A stretch of DNA of 64,000 nt from Methylonatrum kenyense (lineage in GTDB: Bacteria; Pseudomonadota; Gammaproteobacteria; Nitrococcales; Aquisalimonadaceae): assembly GCF_023195885.1 (NCBI RefSeq), contig NZ_JALPKO010000002.1, positions 1-64,000 of the forward strand, in the 5' to 3' direction. Of this stretch, positions 36,627 through 46,125 are shown one piece after another. Each line of letters opens with the position of its first letter. Position 1 is the first letter of the stretch. The position numbers and the translations under genes were made by a program. The notes beneath the pieces are model-generated. The model saw only the letters and a program-made list of their open reading frames with translations. It did not search any database and had not been told where the DNA came from.

Positions 36627-37372
36627 ACTCTATCGGTCGCGCCCCGACTGCGCTCCGTCTGTTACTCGTGATCGTTGCCATGACGATGATCACCGCCTGC
36701 GCCAGCACGCCGCCAACGCCCAAGGAAGAGGTGTACGACCCGCTGGAGCCGATGAACCGCAGCATCTACAGCTTCAACCAGCGTCTCGACCGGTTCGTGG
36801 CCGCACCGCTGGCAAGGGGTTATGTGCGGGTAACACCCGAATTCATGCGCGACGGGGTAACCAACTTTTTCCGCAACGCCCGCTATCCGGGAACAATCGT
36901 CAACGGGATGTTCCAGGGCAAGTGGGGGCAGAGCGGCCGTGACTCGGGACGCTTCCTGATCAACTCCACGGTAGGCGTACTCGGTCTGTTCGACGTCGCC
37001 CAGCATGTTGGCCTGGAGCGCAACCAGGAGGATTTCGGCAAGACCCTGGCCGGCTGGGGCGTCTCCGAGGGCGCACACCTGGAGATTCCCGCGCTGGGGC
37101 CGAGCAACACCCGAGACGTGCACGACATTCCGGTGAGCACGGCCACCAATGTCATCACCTATCTGGGCGGCTGGACCGTGGTGCTGCCGTTCTACGTACT
37201 GGAGGCGGTTAACACACGCGCCCGCCTGGACACCGCAGCCCGCTTCCGCAGCGAAGCCGCCCTGGATGAATACGTGTTCACCCGCGGCGCCTACCGCAGC
37301 CACCGCAACAACGTGATCTTCGAAGGCAGCCCGCCGGAAGTGGATCCGTTTGATGAGTTGGAGGATTGGTAA
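36623..37372 (+). CDS. mlaA: MlaA/VacJ outer-membrane lipoprotein
   Basis: 249 aa. Lipobox ITAC near residue 26, then the family motifs YDPLEPMNRSIYSFN, FFRNARYPGTIVN, FGKTLAGWGV and the GP(S/Y).RD.. segment. MlaA sits in the outer membrane with porins and removes mislocalised phospholipids from the outer leaflet for retrograde transport by MlaC and MlaFEDB (not in the window). Coupled to the squalene synthase gene. A GC hairpin follows its stop codon. Confidence 0.93.
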   Translation: MNSIGRAPTALRLLLVIVAMTMITACASTPPTPKEEVYDPLEPMNRSIYSFNQRLDRFVAAPLARGYVRVTPEFMRDGVTNFFRNARYPGTIVNGMFQGKWGQSGRDSGRFLINSTVGVLGLFDVAQHVGLERNQEDFGKTLAGWGVSEGAHLEIPALGPSNTRDVHDIPVSTATNVITYLGGWTVVLPFYVLEAVNTRARLDTAARFRSEAALDEYVFTRGAYRSHRNNVIFEGSPPEVDPFDELEDW

Positions 37373-37482
37373 CGCGGCCTTTTGGCCGCGAGTTTTCAGT
37401 GTTCAGACTTCAGTTTTCAGACGGGGGGTTGGCCCTATCTGAAAACTGAACACTGAACACTGAACACTGAAACCTGAACACT
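37373..37482. repeat. Convergent-junction hairpin/heptamer array, copy 2
   Basis: Begins just after the mlaA stop with CGCGGCC-TTTT-GGCCGCG (37373-37390). It continues with AGTTTTCAGTGTTCAGACTT type units, a short GC spacer, and the inverted series of AACACTG/AACACTGA repeats. Lies between mlaA and the convergent kinase gene. Sequence differs from the other two arrays but the architecture is the same. Confidence 0.7.
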
Positions 37483-37487
37483 CCTCA

Positions 37488-38357
37488 TCAAATCTCCGCC
37501 AATAATCTCCCGACCATCCCCTCCGCCTGCCGGAAATACCCCCCGCCAAACAGATTGCCGTGGTTCAGCACATGGTAGAGCTGGTACAGGTCGCGACGGA
37601 CCGGATAGCCGGGGTCGACGGGCCAGGCACTTGCGTAGGCCTGGTAGAACGGATCGGGAAAGCGGCCGAACAGTTCGCTCATGGCCAGATCGCACTCACG
37701 GTCACCGTAGTGGGTGGCCGGATCGAAGAGTACGCCGTTGCCGGCGGGGTCGAAGGCCACATTGCCGGACCAGAGATCGCCATGCAGCAACGAGGGAACC
37801 GGCCGGTAGCCATTGAACAGGGCGGGCAGTTGTTCCTGCAGTCGACGGCCTGCGTCGATTAGCTGGCGGTTGCCCCCGCCGCCTGCCGCCAGATCGAGCT
37901 GGAAGCCCAACCGCTGGTCCGCAAAGAAGCGGCACCAATCCGCGTCCTGGCGGTTGGGCTGGGGCGTCGAACCGATGGTGTTGTCTCGATGCCAGCCGTG
38001 GGTGTCGGCCGTCTGCCGGTGCATTTGCGCCAGACGCTCCCCGAGGCCAGCCCAGTCACCGCGGCCGCGCAGATCGATCCACTCCAGCGCGATATAGCTC
38101 TTGCCATCGGCCAGGCCGTGCGTGATCACCTGCGGCACCCGGATACCGTTGGCGTCGGCCATCGCGGTCAGGCCTTCGGCTTCGGCCTCGAACATGTCCA
38201 GGGCATCGGACCGATTGGTTTTCACAAAGACCGCGTCATCGCCGGATTCGAGTCGCCAGGCCGCATTGATGCTGCCCCCGGAAACCGGTGTCGGACGAGC
38301 TGCGCGGAAATCCCTGCCCAGTGCCTCGCCGATCCGCTGTTCGATCTCAGACCACAT
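37488..38357 (-). CDS. Fructosamine kinase family protein
   Basis: 289 aa. Aminoglycoside-phosphotransferase fold: N-terminal PVSGGSINAAWRLESGDD nucleotide loop, VFVKTN, the catalytic loop LLHGDLWSGN and the metal-binding FDPATHYGDRECDLAM. It phosphorylates ketosamines (glycated amines) to trigger deglycation; the exact substrate is not predictable. Its start overlaps the end of the exonuclease gene by 11 nt. Confidence 0.92.
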   Translation of the reverse strand: MWSEIEQRIGEALGRDFRAARPTPVSGGSINAAWRLESGDDAVFVKTNRSDALDMFEAEAEGLTAMADANGIRVPQVITHGLADGKSYIALEWIDLRGRGDWAGLGERLAQMHRQTADTHGWHRDNTIGSTPQPNRQDADWCRFFADQRLGFQLDLAAGGGGNRQLIDAGRRLQEQLPALFNGYRPVPSLLHGDLWSGNVAFDPAGNGVLFDPATHYGDRECDLAMSELFGRFPDPFYQAYASAWPVDPGYPVRRDLYQLYHVLNHGNLFGGGYFRQAEGMVGRLLAEI

Positions 38358-39267
38358 GGCCTGCCGTCTCCTCTACTGGCTGCCGCGCGACCCGTTGCAC
38401 CCAGGCCAGGGCCCGTCGCCGCAAGGCGGTCGGCAGGCAAAGCGCGTCGATCCTCTCGGGCGCGGGCGGCGCAAGTTCTATCGACCGCTGCTGCGACCAG
38501 TCCACCGGCACCTGGCAGTGAATCGTCGCCAGGCGCCGCGACAGATAGGCCTGATCCCGATGCGCCTCGAGCAGCCGGGCAGCGCGGGCCGCACCGCGCA
38601 TCGGCAGGCCCGGCACCTGATCCAGTCGGGCATAGATCCCGTCCAGGCTGCCCAGCTCCCGCAACAGCACGGTTGCCGTGCGCGGGCCGATGCCCGGCAC
38701 TCCGGGGATGTTGTCCACGCTATCACCGGCCAGCGCCAGCAGGTCGGCGACCTGGTCCGGACGCACGCCAATCTCCCGGAGAACGCCATCGCAGTCCAGA
38801 TTACGCCGGCCGCCGGCGTCCCAGAGCCGATCACCCGGCTCCAGCAGCTGCGCGTAATCCTTGTCCGAAGTGAGAAACCGCATGGCGAAGCCGTGTCGGC
38901 GAAAATGCCAGGCCGCGCTGCCGATCAGGTCATCCGCCTCGTAACGCTCGCTGCGCAAGGCCGGCAGGCCGAGCGCGCGCGTCAGTTCCTGACAGATCTT
39001 AATCTGGCGTTTCAGGTCTGCCGGCGCCTCGAGCCGGTTGGCCTTGTAGGCCGGGTAGAAGTCATTGCGAAAACAGGTGCTCAGACTCTCGTCGAAAGCG
39101 GCCAGGGCGTGGGACGGCCGCGAGCCGTCAAGCAGGTCGAGCAGGAAGCGCCCATAGCCGTAAACGGCATTGGCCGGCCGACCTGCCTCGTCCCGCAGAC
39201 TGTCATCCACCGAAAACCAGGCGCGGAAGATATAGATGCTGGCGTCGATCAGGAAAAGCGGCGGCAT
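38347..39267 (-). CDS. xni: 5'-3' exonuclease/flap endonuclease (Xni-like)
   Basis: 306 aa. Corresponds to the 5'-nuclease domain of DNA polymerase I as a free protein: FLIDASIYIFRAW, AFDESLSTCFRNDFYPAYKANR, YEADDLIG, TSDKDYAQLL, and the helix-hairpin-helix LAGDSVDNIPGVPGIGPRTA. All acidic metal ligands appear present. Acts in repair or removal of primers and flaps. MPPLFLID at 39267 is chosen although no strong Shine-Dalgarno is seen; the open frame upstream runs into the leuA end. Confidence 0.88.
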   Translation of the reverse strand: MPPLFLIDASIYIFRAWFSVDDSLRDEAGRPANAVYGYGRFLLDLLDGSRPSHALAAFDESLSTCFRNDFYPAYKANRLEAPADLKRQIKICQELTRALGLPALRSERYEADDLIGSAAWHFRRHGFAMRFLTSDKDYAQLLEPGDRLWDAGGRRNLDCDGVLREIGVRPDQVADLLALAGDSVDNIPGVPGIGPRTATVLLRELGSLDGIYARLDQVPGLPMRGAARAARLLEAHRDQAYLSRRLATIHCQVPVDWSQQRSIELAPPAPERIDALCLPTALRRRALAWVQRVARQPVEETAGHVV

Positions 39268-39295
39268 GGGGGAATTAAGCCACGACTGATCAGCC

Positions 39296-41014
39296 TCAAG
39301 CGGTTTCCTCGCGTGCCGCCTGCAGCCCGGTATCAGCGGCATCCTCCAGCACACTGCGGCCGGTCAGCCGGTTCACGGCGCTGAGTACGGCCCGCAGCGA
39401 GGCAGTGACGATATTGGCGTGCCGCCCCACCCCGTAAAGCGACGTACCGTCCGGTCCGCGCACCTGAACATAGGCGACCGCTTCGGCGCTGTCACCGGCG
39501 TTAACCGCATGCTCGTTGTAGTCGGTGACGTGCAACTCGCAGCCCGTGTGCGTGCGCAAGGCCTGCATGAAGGCGTCGATCGGCCCGGTGCCCTGCCCGG
39601 CAACGTGATGCTCGTGCTCGCCGTCTCGCAATGTCGCAGTCAGCGTATCCTGACCCTCGGCCTCGGAACTCTCACTGTAGTTGACCAGGGACAGCGGGCT
39701 GGTGACTTCGATGTATTCGGCGCGGAACGCATCCCAGATTTCGGCAGCGGTGAGCTCGCGACCCGTACGGTCGGTGACCTTCTGAACCACCTGGCTGAAC
39801 TCGATCTGCAGCCGCCTCGGCATGACCATGCCGTAGTCCCGCTCCATCAGATAGGCGATGCCGCCCTTGCCGGACTGGCTGTTGATCCGGATTACGGCCT
39901 CGTAGTCGCGCCCCACGTCCTTGGGGTCAATGGGCAGGTACGGCACTTCCCAGATGTCCTGCGTTTCCTGAGCCGCAAAACCCTTCTTGATCGCGTCCTG
40001 ATGCGAGCCGGAAAACGCGGTGAACACCAACTCGCCGGCGTAGGGATGCCGCGGGTGCACCGGCAACTGGTTACAATACTCGGCCAGTTGCACCACCTTG
40101 TTGATATCCGAGAAATCCAGTCCCGGATCGATGCCCTGGGTGTAGAGATTCATCCCCAGGGTGACGATATCCACGTTGCCGGTGCGCTCGCCGTTACCGA
40201 ACAAGGTTCCCTCGACCCGGTCCGCACCCGCCATCTGGGCAAGTTCCGCGGCCGCCACCGCCGTGCCCCGATCGTTGTGCGGGTGCACTGACAGGATGAT
40301 GCCGTCTCGCCCGGCAACATGCCGACCAAACCACTCGATCTGGTCGGCATAGACATTCGGCGTGGCCATCTCCACGGTGGCCGGCAGGTTGATGATCGAA
40401 CGCTGGTCAGGCGTGGGTTCCCAGACCGCGTTCACCGCGTCGACAATCTCGACCGCGAAATCCAGTTCCGTGCCGGTGAAACTCTCCGGCGAATATTCGA
40501 ACTGCCACTGCGTCTGCGGCTGCGCCTGCGCCAGTTTCCGGACCAACTCCGCACCGCGCACCGCGATGTCGACGATCCCGGGCTCGTCCATGCGGAACAC
40601 GACCCGCCGCTGCACCGTCGATGTCGAGTTGTACAGGTGCATGATCACCGATGGGGCACCACGCACTGCCTCGAAGGTACGCCTGATCAATTCCGGACGC
40701 GCCTGGGTGAGCACCTGGATGCTGACACCCTGCGGAATCATGTCCTGTTCGATCAATTCGCGGCAGAAATCGAAATCAGTCTGCGAGGCAGCCGGGAAGC
40801 CGACCTCGATCTGGGTAAAGCCCATCTCCACAAGGGCCCGGAACATGCGGCGCTTGCGCTCGCCGGTCATCGGCTCGATCAGGGCCTGGTTGCCGTCCCG
40901 CAGATCGACCGAGCACCAGATCGGCGGCTTCTCGATACGCACGCCGGGCCAGCGGCGATCCGGCAGATCGATGGGCGGAAAGGCCCGGTACTTGGTATGC
41001 GGCTGCTTCAACAT
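39296..41014 (-). CDS. leuA: 2-isopropylmalate synthase (long LeuA type)
   Basis: 572 aa. First committed step of leucine synthesis: acetyl-CoA plus 2-oxoisovalerate. HMGL-like TIM barrel with SVDLRDGNQALIEPMTG (metal-binding Asp, Arg), the HxH pair SVHPHNDRGTA and GNGERTGNVD. The C-terminal LeuA dimer/regulatory domain spans about residues 440-560, with GTGPIDAFMQAL. GGAGGA precedes ATG 41014; the frame stays open to 41062. Feedback control by leucine through the C-terminal domain is expected. Confidence 0.95.
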   Translation of the reverse strand: MLKQPHTKYRAFPPIDLPDRRWPGVRIEKPPIWCSVDLRDGNQALIEPMTGERKRRMFRALVEMGFTQIEVGFPAASQTDFDFCRELIEQDMIPQGVSIQVLTQARPELIRRTFEAVRGAPSVIMHLYNSTSTVQRRVVFRMDEPGIVDIAVRGAELVRKLAQAQPQTQWQFEYSPESFTGTELDFAVEIVDAVNAVWEPTPDQRSIINLPATVEMATPNVYADQIEWFGRHVAGRDGIILSVHPHNDRGTAVAAAELAQMAGADRVEGTLFGNGERTGNVDIVTLGMNLYTQGIDPGLDFSDINKVVQLAEYCNQLPVHPRHPYAGELVFTAFSGSHQDAIKKGFAAQETQDIWEVPYLPIDPKDVGRDYEAVIRINSQSGKGGIAYLMERDYGMVMPRRLQIEFSQVVQKVTDRTGRELTAAEIWDAFRAEYIEVTSPLSLVNYSESSEAEGQDTLTATLRDGEHEHHVAGQGTGPIDAFMQALRTHTGCELHVTDYNEHAVNAGDSAEAVAYVQVRGPDGTSLYGVGRHANIVTASLRAVLSAVNRLTGRSVLEDAADTGLQAAREETA

Positions 41015-41302
41015 GTCGCGGGTCCTCCCTGCTGCAGGTTCCCGTCGACGCGAATTGCGCAACCGGGGAGCGCCGCACGGCGTCCGGCCACGCTGTACCT
41101 CGGGTCAAGGGCCCGGGTCACAGCGAAAACAGTCAGGTTCAGGTGTTTCATCTGGGGCAGATCCGTGTTCGGAAAAGAAAACGAGTGCGAACGAAATGGC
41201 GGCCCGACCTCCCTCAGGAAGCCGGGTGAGTCAGTCGCAGAAGCTCGTTCAAAAACACGGACATAATCATGTTCTCAAAGTACGCCTCGCAATGGTGCGT
41301 GG

Positions 41303-41917
41303 TCAAGCGTAAGGCTCGGCCGCCTCGACCACGAAGCGATCCCGCAGGCGACTGCTGCGCGGGAAATGGGCGCGCAGAAATTCCATCTGGTCGGCCAGGA
41401 TACGACGGCCCTTCAGATACACGTACTCGGCGTGGGTCGGCGTGAACGGCACCGCCAGCAGTGCCATACCGGCCTGTTCAGGGGTGCGTCCGGCCTTGTC
41501 GTTGTTACACCGCTTGCAGGAAGTCACCACGTTGTTCCAGGTGTCCTGACCACGCTGGGAGATCGGCGTCACGTGATCCCGCGACAACTGGCTGTTGCCG
41601 AAGCGTTCACCGCAATAGAGGCAGATGTGGTCATCGCGGCGGAACAACGCCTTGTTGTCCAGCGGCGGCGTGTAGCCGGCATGGCCCTTCAAGCGGGCCT
41701 GCATTGCGCCCTCGGTGGCGATGATCGAATTGAGGTCAACGATACTGCGGAGACCGGTCCGAGCGGAATAGCCACCACGCATGCGATAGAGCAACGTTCC
41801 GCAGGTGTAAACAACCTGGCCCAGATGATAGAGACGGACTGCCTCCTCGCAGTTGATCCATTCCAGCGGCATGCCGGAAATGTCCGTTCGCAAGATCTGG
41901 TTGCTGGTAAGAATCAC
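41303..41917 (-). CDS. HNH endonuclease family protein
   Basis: 204 aa. A zinc-HNH core is clear: CLYCGERF, then LSRDHVTPISQRG, NNVVTSCKRCNNDKAGRTPEQAG, with two CxxC pairs and the DH..N..N layout. The N-terminal part (ILRTDISGMPLEWINCEEAV) is the conserved start of this stand-alone family found in many gammaproteobacteria. GTG 41917 with AGGAG upstream is preferred over upstream codons. Biological role unknown; it is not next to a restriction system or an intron. Confidence 0.85.
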   Translation of the reverse strand: MILTSNQILRTDISGMPLEWINCEEAVRLYHLGQVVYTCGTLLYRMRGGYSARTGLRSIVDLNSIIATEGAMQARLKGHAGYTPPLDNKALFRRDDHICLYCGERFGNSQLSRDHVTPISQRGQDTWNNVVTSCKRCNNDKAGRTPEQAGMALLAVPFTPTHAEYVYLKGRRILADQMEFLRAHFPRSSRLRDRFVVEAAEPYA

Positions 41918-42325
41918 GCCTGGCTCTCCTGTCTCGCAGCGCATCGCCACCTGGCGCCTGCGCCCTGTCCGGGGGAGCCCGCATCCTCCGACGTCCTGTC
42001 AGATACCGACTCCGTTATTTCCCCATCGCCTCGTTGCGTTACCCCGTGTTGATTTCTAAACCCTTTTATTCCAGAACCCTTTATAAAACGCAATTTTTTC
42101 AATGTGATGACCGCTGCAGCAGGAGCGCTGCCGGAACCGGCGCATGGGCACCGGCTTTGAAAATTCGACCGCCGCTTTTATTCTAAGTGCCGTGCCGCGG
42201 TGCAGCATACGTTTTTTCTGCCACGCTCGCCGGATATTGTCCGTCTTGGCCACCGGGACGACATTCACCTCGCTCCGCCCTACACTGAGGCGGTGCGTGC
42301 CAACAACAACTCCGGAGGACTGCCG
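41918..42325. other. Intergenic region upstream of pnt and the HNH gene
   Basis: Divergent spacer of about 400 nt. It has an AT-rich block (42050-42110) that may hold the HNH-gene promoter on the minus strand, a GC-rich imperfect dyad around 42115-42155, and the probable pnt promoter. No ORF with support was found. Confidence 0.4.
42157..42184 (+). promoter_or_regulatory. Probable sigma70 promoter of pntAA-pntAB-pntB
   Basis: TTGAAA, 16 nt, TATTCT. The predicted transcript start near 42191 gives a leader of about 135 nt before the pntAA ATG. Confidence 0.45.
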
Positions 42326-43459
42326 ATGCCGATCACAGTCGCCGTACCCAAGGAAAGCATGCAGGGCGAGCGCCGTGTCGCGCTGGTCCCCAGCCTGCTC
42401 AAGCAGTATGAAAAACTCGATGTACAGCTGGTTCTGGAAAGCGGTGCCGGTGTGGAAAGCGGCTTCGACGACGCCGATTACGAAGGCGTGAAGATCGTCA
42501 AGTCGAGCGACCAACTGTTCAAGAAAGCGGATGTGATCCTGAAGGTTCGGCCACCGACCGTGGAGGAGGCAGGCAAGTTGCCGGAAGGGGCCGTGCTGAT
42601 GGGCTTTCTTGCACCCCATGAGGGCGACACCCGGATCAAGGCGTTGCAGAAGAACCGGATCACCGCCTTCTCGATGGAACTGGTTCCTCGCATATCGCGC
42701 GCCCAGGCCATTGATGCACTCTCCTCGCAGGCCTCGATCTCGGGCTACAAGGCGGTGCTGCTGGCAGCCAATCTGAGCCCGCGGCTATTCCCGATGTTGA
42801 CCACCGCAGCCGGCACCATCAAGCCGTCCCGGGTGGTCGTGGTTGGCGCCGGGGTCGCCGGGCTGCAGGCCATCGCCACAGCCAAGCGCCTGGGCGCCAT
42901 CGTCGAGGCCTACGACGTGCGCAGCGCCACCAGGGAGCAGGTGCAATCGCTGGGTGGCAAGTTCATCGATACCGGCGTCAAGGCCGAGGGCGAGGGTGGC
43001 TACGCCCGCGAACTGACCGAGGACGAGCGGAAGCAGCAGGCCGAGGTGCTGGCCAACCACATCGCCAAGGCGGATGCGGTCATCACCACCGCCGCGATCC
43101 CGGGCCGCGAGGCACCGAAGATCATCGACAAGGCGACCGTCGAGCGCATGAAGCGCGGCGCAGTGATTGTCGATCTGGCTGCCGAAACCGGCGGCAACTG
43201 CGAGTTGACCAAGGCGGGTAAGGACGTGGATCACAACGGCGTGATCATCCACGGGCCGAAGAACGTACCCAGCGCCCTGTGTCAGCATGCCAGCGAAATG
43301 TACGCCCGCAATCTCTACAACCTGCTGACGCTGATCGTGAAGGACGGCGAACTGGCGCTGGACTGGGAGGACCAGGTCCAGGCCGACAGCTGCCTGACCC
43401 ATGATGGCGAGGTCAAGCACGGCCCCACGCGTGAACGCCTGGAAGGAGACAAGAAATGA
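42326..43459 (+). CDS. pntAA: NAD(P) transhydrogenase subunit alpha part 1 (soluble dI)
   Basis: 377 aa. NAD(H)-binding domain I of proton-translocating transhydrogenase: VAVPKESMQGERRVALVPS, VVVVGAGVAGLQAIATAKRLGA (Rossmann loop), the mobile loop around TTAAIPGREAPKI, and AETGGNCELT. CCGGAGGA lies 6 nt before ATG 42326. The membrane part is on separate genes, so this is the three-polypeptide (Rhodospirillum-type) enzyme. It makes NADPH from NADH using the proton gradient. Confidence 0.95.
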   Translation: MPITVAVPKESMQGERRVALVPSLLKQYEKLDVQLVLESGAGVESGFDDADYEGVKIVKSSDQLFKKADVILKVRPPTVEEAGKLPEGAVLMGFLAPHEGDTRIKALQKNRITAFSMELVPRISRAQAIDALSSQASISGYKAVLLAANLSPRLFPMLTTAAGTIKPSRVVVVGAGVAGLQAIATAKRLGAIVEAYDVRSATREQVQSLGGKFIDTGVKAEGEGGYARELTEDERKQQAEVLANHIAKADAVITTAAIPGREAPKIIDKATVERMKRGAVIVDLAAETGGNCELTKAGKDVDHNGVIIHGPKNVPSALCQHASEMYARNLYNLLTLIVKDGELALDWEDQVQADSCLTHDGEVKHGPTRERLEGDKK

Positions 43460-43749
43460 TTGAGGGATTCACGGCGCTCTATATCTTCATGCTGGCCGCG
43501 GTGGCCGGCTATGAGGTCATCTCCCGGGTACCGGTGATTCTGCACACACCGCTGATGTCCGGCTCCAACTTCATCCACGGCATTGTCGTGATCGGCGCGA
43601 TGATCGCGTTGGGTCATGCCGACACACCGCTGGAACAGCTGATCGGCTTCATTGCCGTGCTGCTGGGCGCGGGCAATGCGGTGGGTGGCTATGTGGTCAC
43701 CGAACGCATGCTCGAGATGTTCAAGAGCAGCAAGTCGGAAGCCAAATAA
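43456..43749 (+). CDS. pntAB: NAD(P) transhydrogenase subunit alpha part 2 (membrane)
   Basis: 97 aa with three membrane helices: FTALYIFMLAAVAGYEVI, SGSNFIHGIVVIGAMIALG, and LIGFIAVLLGAGNAVGGYVV. ATGA overlap with pntAA. Forms the proton channel domain with PntB. Confidence 0.94.
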   Translation: MIEGFTALYIFMLAAVAGYEVISRVPVILHTPLMSGSNFIHGIVVIGAMIALGHADTPLEQLIGFIAVLLGAGNAVGGYVVTERMLEMFKSSKSEAK

Positions 43750-43761
43750 GGGGGGCCGGGC

Positions 43762-45171
<1,410 letters not shown>

Positions 45172-45197
45172 ACGCCTGCTCGTTCCCGCGACATACG

Positions 45198-45229
45198 ACG
45201 CCCGACGGCAATCCGTCGGGCGTTTTTTT
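45198..45229 (+). terminator. Intrinsic terminator of the pnt operon
   Basis: Arms ACGCCCGACGG and CCGTCGGGCGT with loop CAAT, followed by seven T. It lies 27 nt after the pntB stop. Confidence 0.92.
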
Positions 45230-45284
45230 CGCCAACCACCCAACCGCCAGGGAACCCCTGACGCAGGTGCGCTGGTGCGAGTGC

Positions 45285-45842
45285 TCAGCCCACACGTAGG
45301 GCCAGGTCGAAACTGCGGATGATATCCAGGCCATCGTAGTCCGGCAGCGCCGCACTCAGGATCGCGCAGAGACGTTGCCGGCTCTCGATATCCGGTGAAC
45401 ATGGCAGGGCGAGGAGGTAACGCGCCAGGGCCGAACTGGCATCCGCCAGTGGGTCGGAGGCAGGCACCCGCGCTCCCGGTCTGTCCGCAAGGGCGAGCAC
45501 CAGGCGTTGCTCGATGCGCTCGGCATCCAGTTCCCGCGCCAGCAGGCCTGTCCGCAGTTCGGCCAGACCCGGCACCGGATCAGTCCGCAGTCGCGCCTTC
45601 AGGGCATCGCGTGCCTGTCGCAGCGGACGTAGAACGTCCACCTGCCAGCGCCCGGATTCAGCCGCAATTTCCGCCGCCGCGGACGGCCGGATGGCGCCAC
45701 GGCCATCGACGGCCAGCAGGATCAGACTCAGCATTGCGGTCACACTCAGACCCAGCCGGTCCTGGCAGAGCAGACAATGTTCGGCCATGCCAGGCTGCTG
45801 ATACAGGTCGACCATTTCCTGCCAAATACCGTCGTCTGCCAT
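45285..45842 (-). CDS. TIGR02444/DUF2390 family protein
   Basis: 185 aa, all-helical and cytoplasmic. It has the family's N-terminal motif VDLYQQPGMAEHCLLCQDRLGLSV, then MLSLILLAV and W..DVLRPLRQARDALK. Function is not known in any organism. Start is either MADDGIW (45842) or MRTCETV (45863); neither has a clear Shine-Dalgarno. It converges on pntB across the terminator. Confidence 0.75.
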   Translation of the reverse strand: MADDGIWQEMVDLYQQPGMAEHCLLCQDRLGLSVTAMLSLILLAVDGRGAIRPSAAAEIAAESGRWQVDVLRPLRQARDALKARLRTDPVPGLAELRTGLLARELDAERIEQRLVLALADRPGARVPASDPLADASSALARYLLALPCSPDIESRQRLCAILSAALPDYDGLDIIRSFDLALRVG

Positions 45843-46049
45843 TACCGTTTCGCAAGTCCGCATGTTGGGTTATTCACACAGCCGGTTCGGGTACGCAACC
45901 TTGCGTGGCGACGCGAACCTAATCAATACGCAGAAACGAACCCGAAACTGTTGTTTTAATAACCTTTTTTCGACACGCACGGTCAAACCGGAGATCCATG
46001 CCTGACAGGATGCCGTTGCGGGCATCGGGGCTGAATTTCTTCCACAGAC

Positions 46050-46058
46050 TTATCCACA
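46050..46058 (+). promoter_or_regulatory. Perfect DnaA box upstream of priA
   Basis: TTATCCACA is an exact consensus DnaA box, 68 nt before the priA start, with a degenerate TTCCACAGA 9 nt upstream. Two boxes do not make an origin, but DnaA could modulate priA. Confidence 0.5.
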
Positions 46059-46125
46059 GGCATGCGCGCGACGAGGCCGATGGCCGACATCCAGTCCACA
46101 AACACAATCGGTTAGGCTGCACGGC

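Noticed and set aside
41008-41151. 47-codon minus-strand ORF (MKHLNLTVFAVTR...) whose TGA overlaps the leuA start, possible leucine leader peptide
   Set aside because: It has only scattered Leu codons, no Shine-Dalgarno and no terminator/antiterminator pair that I can see; overlap with the leuA start is likely chance.
46000-46125. Chromosomal origin of replication
   Set aside because: Only one perfect DnaA box and one degenerate box, no AT-rich unwinding array and no dnaA/dnaN/gidA neighbours.
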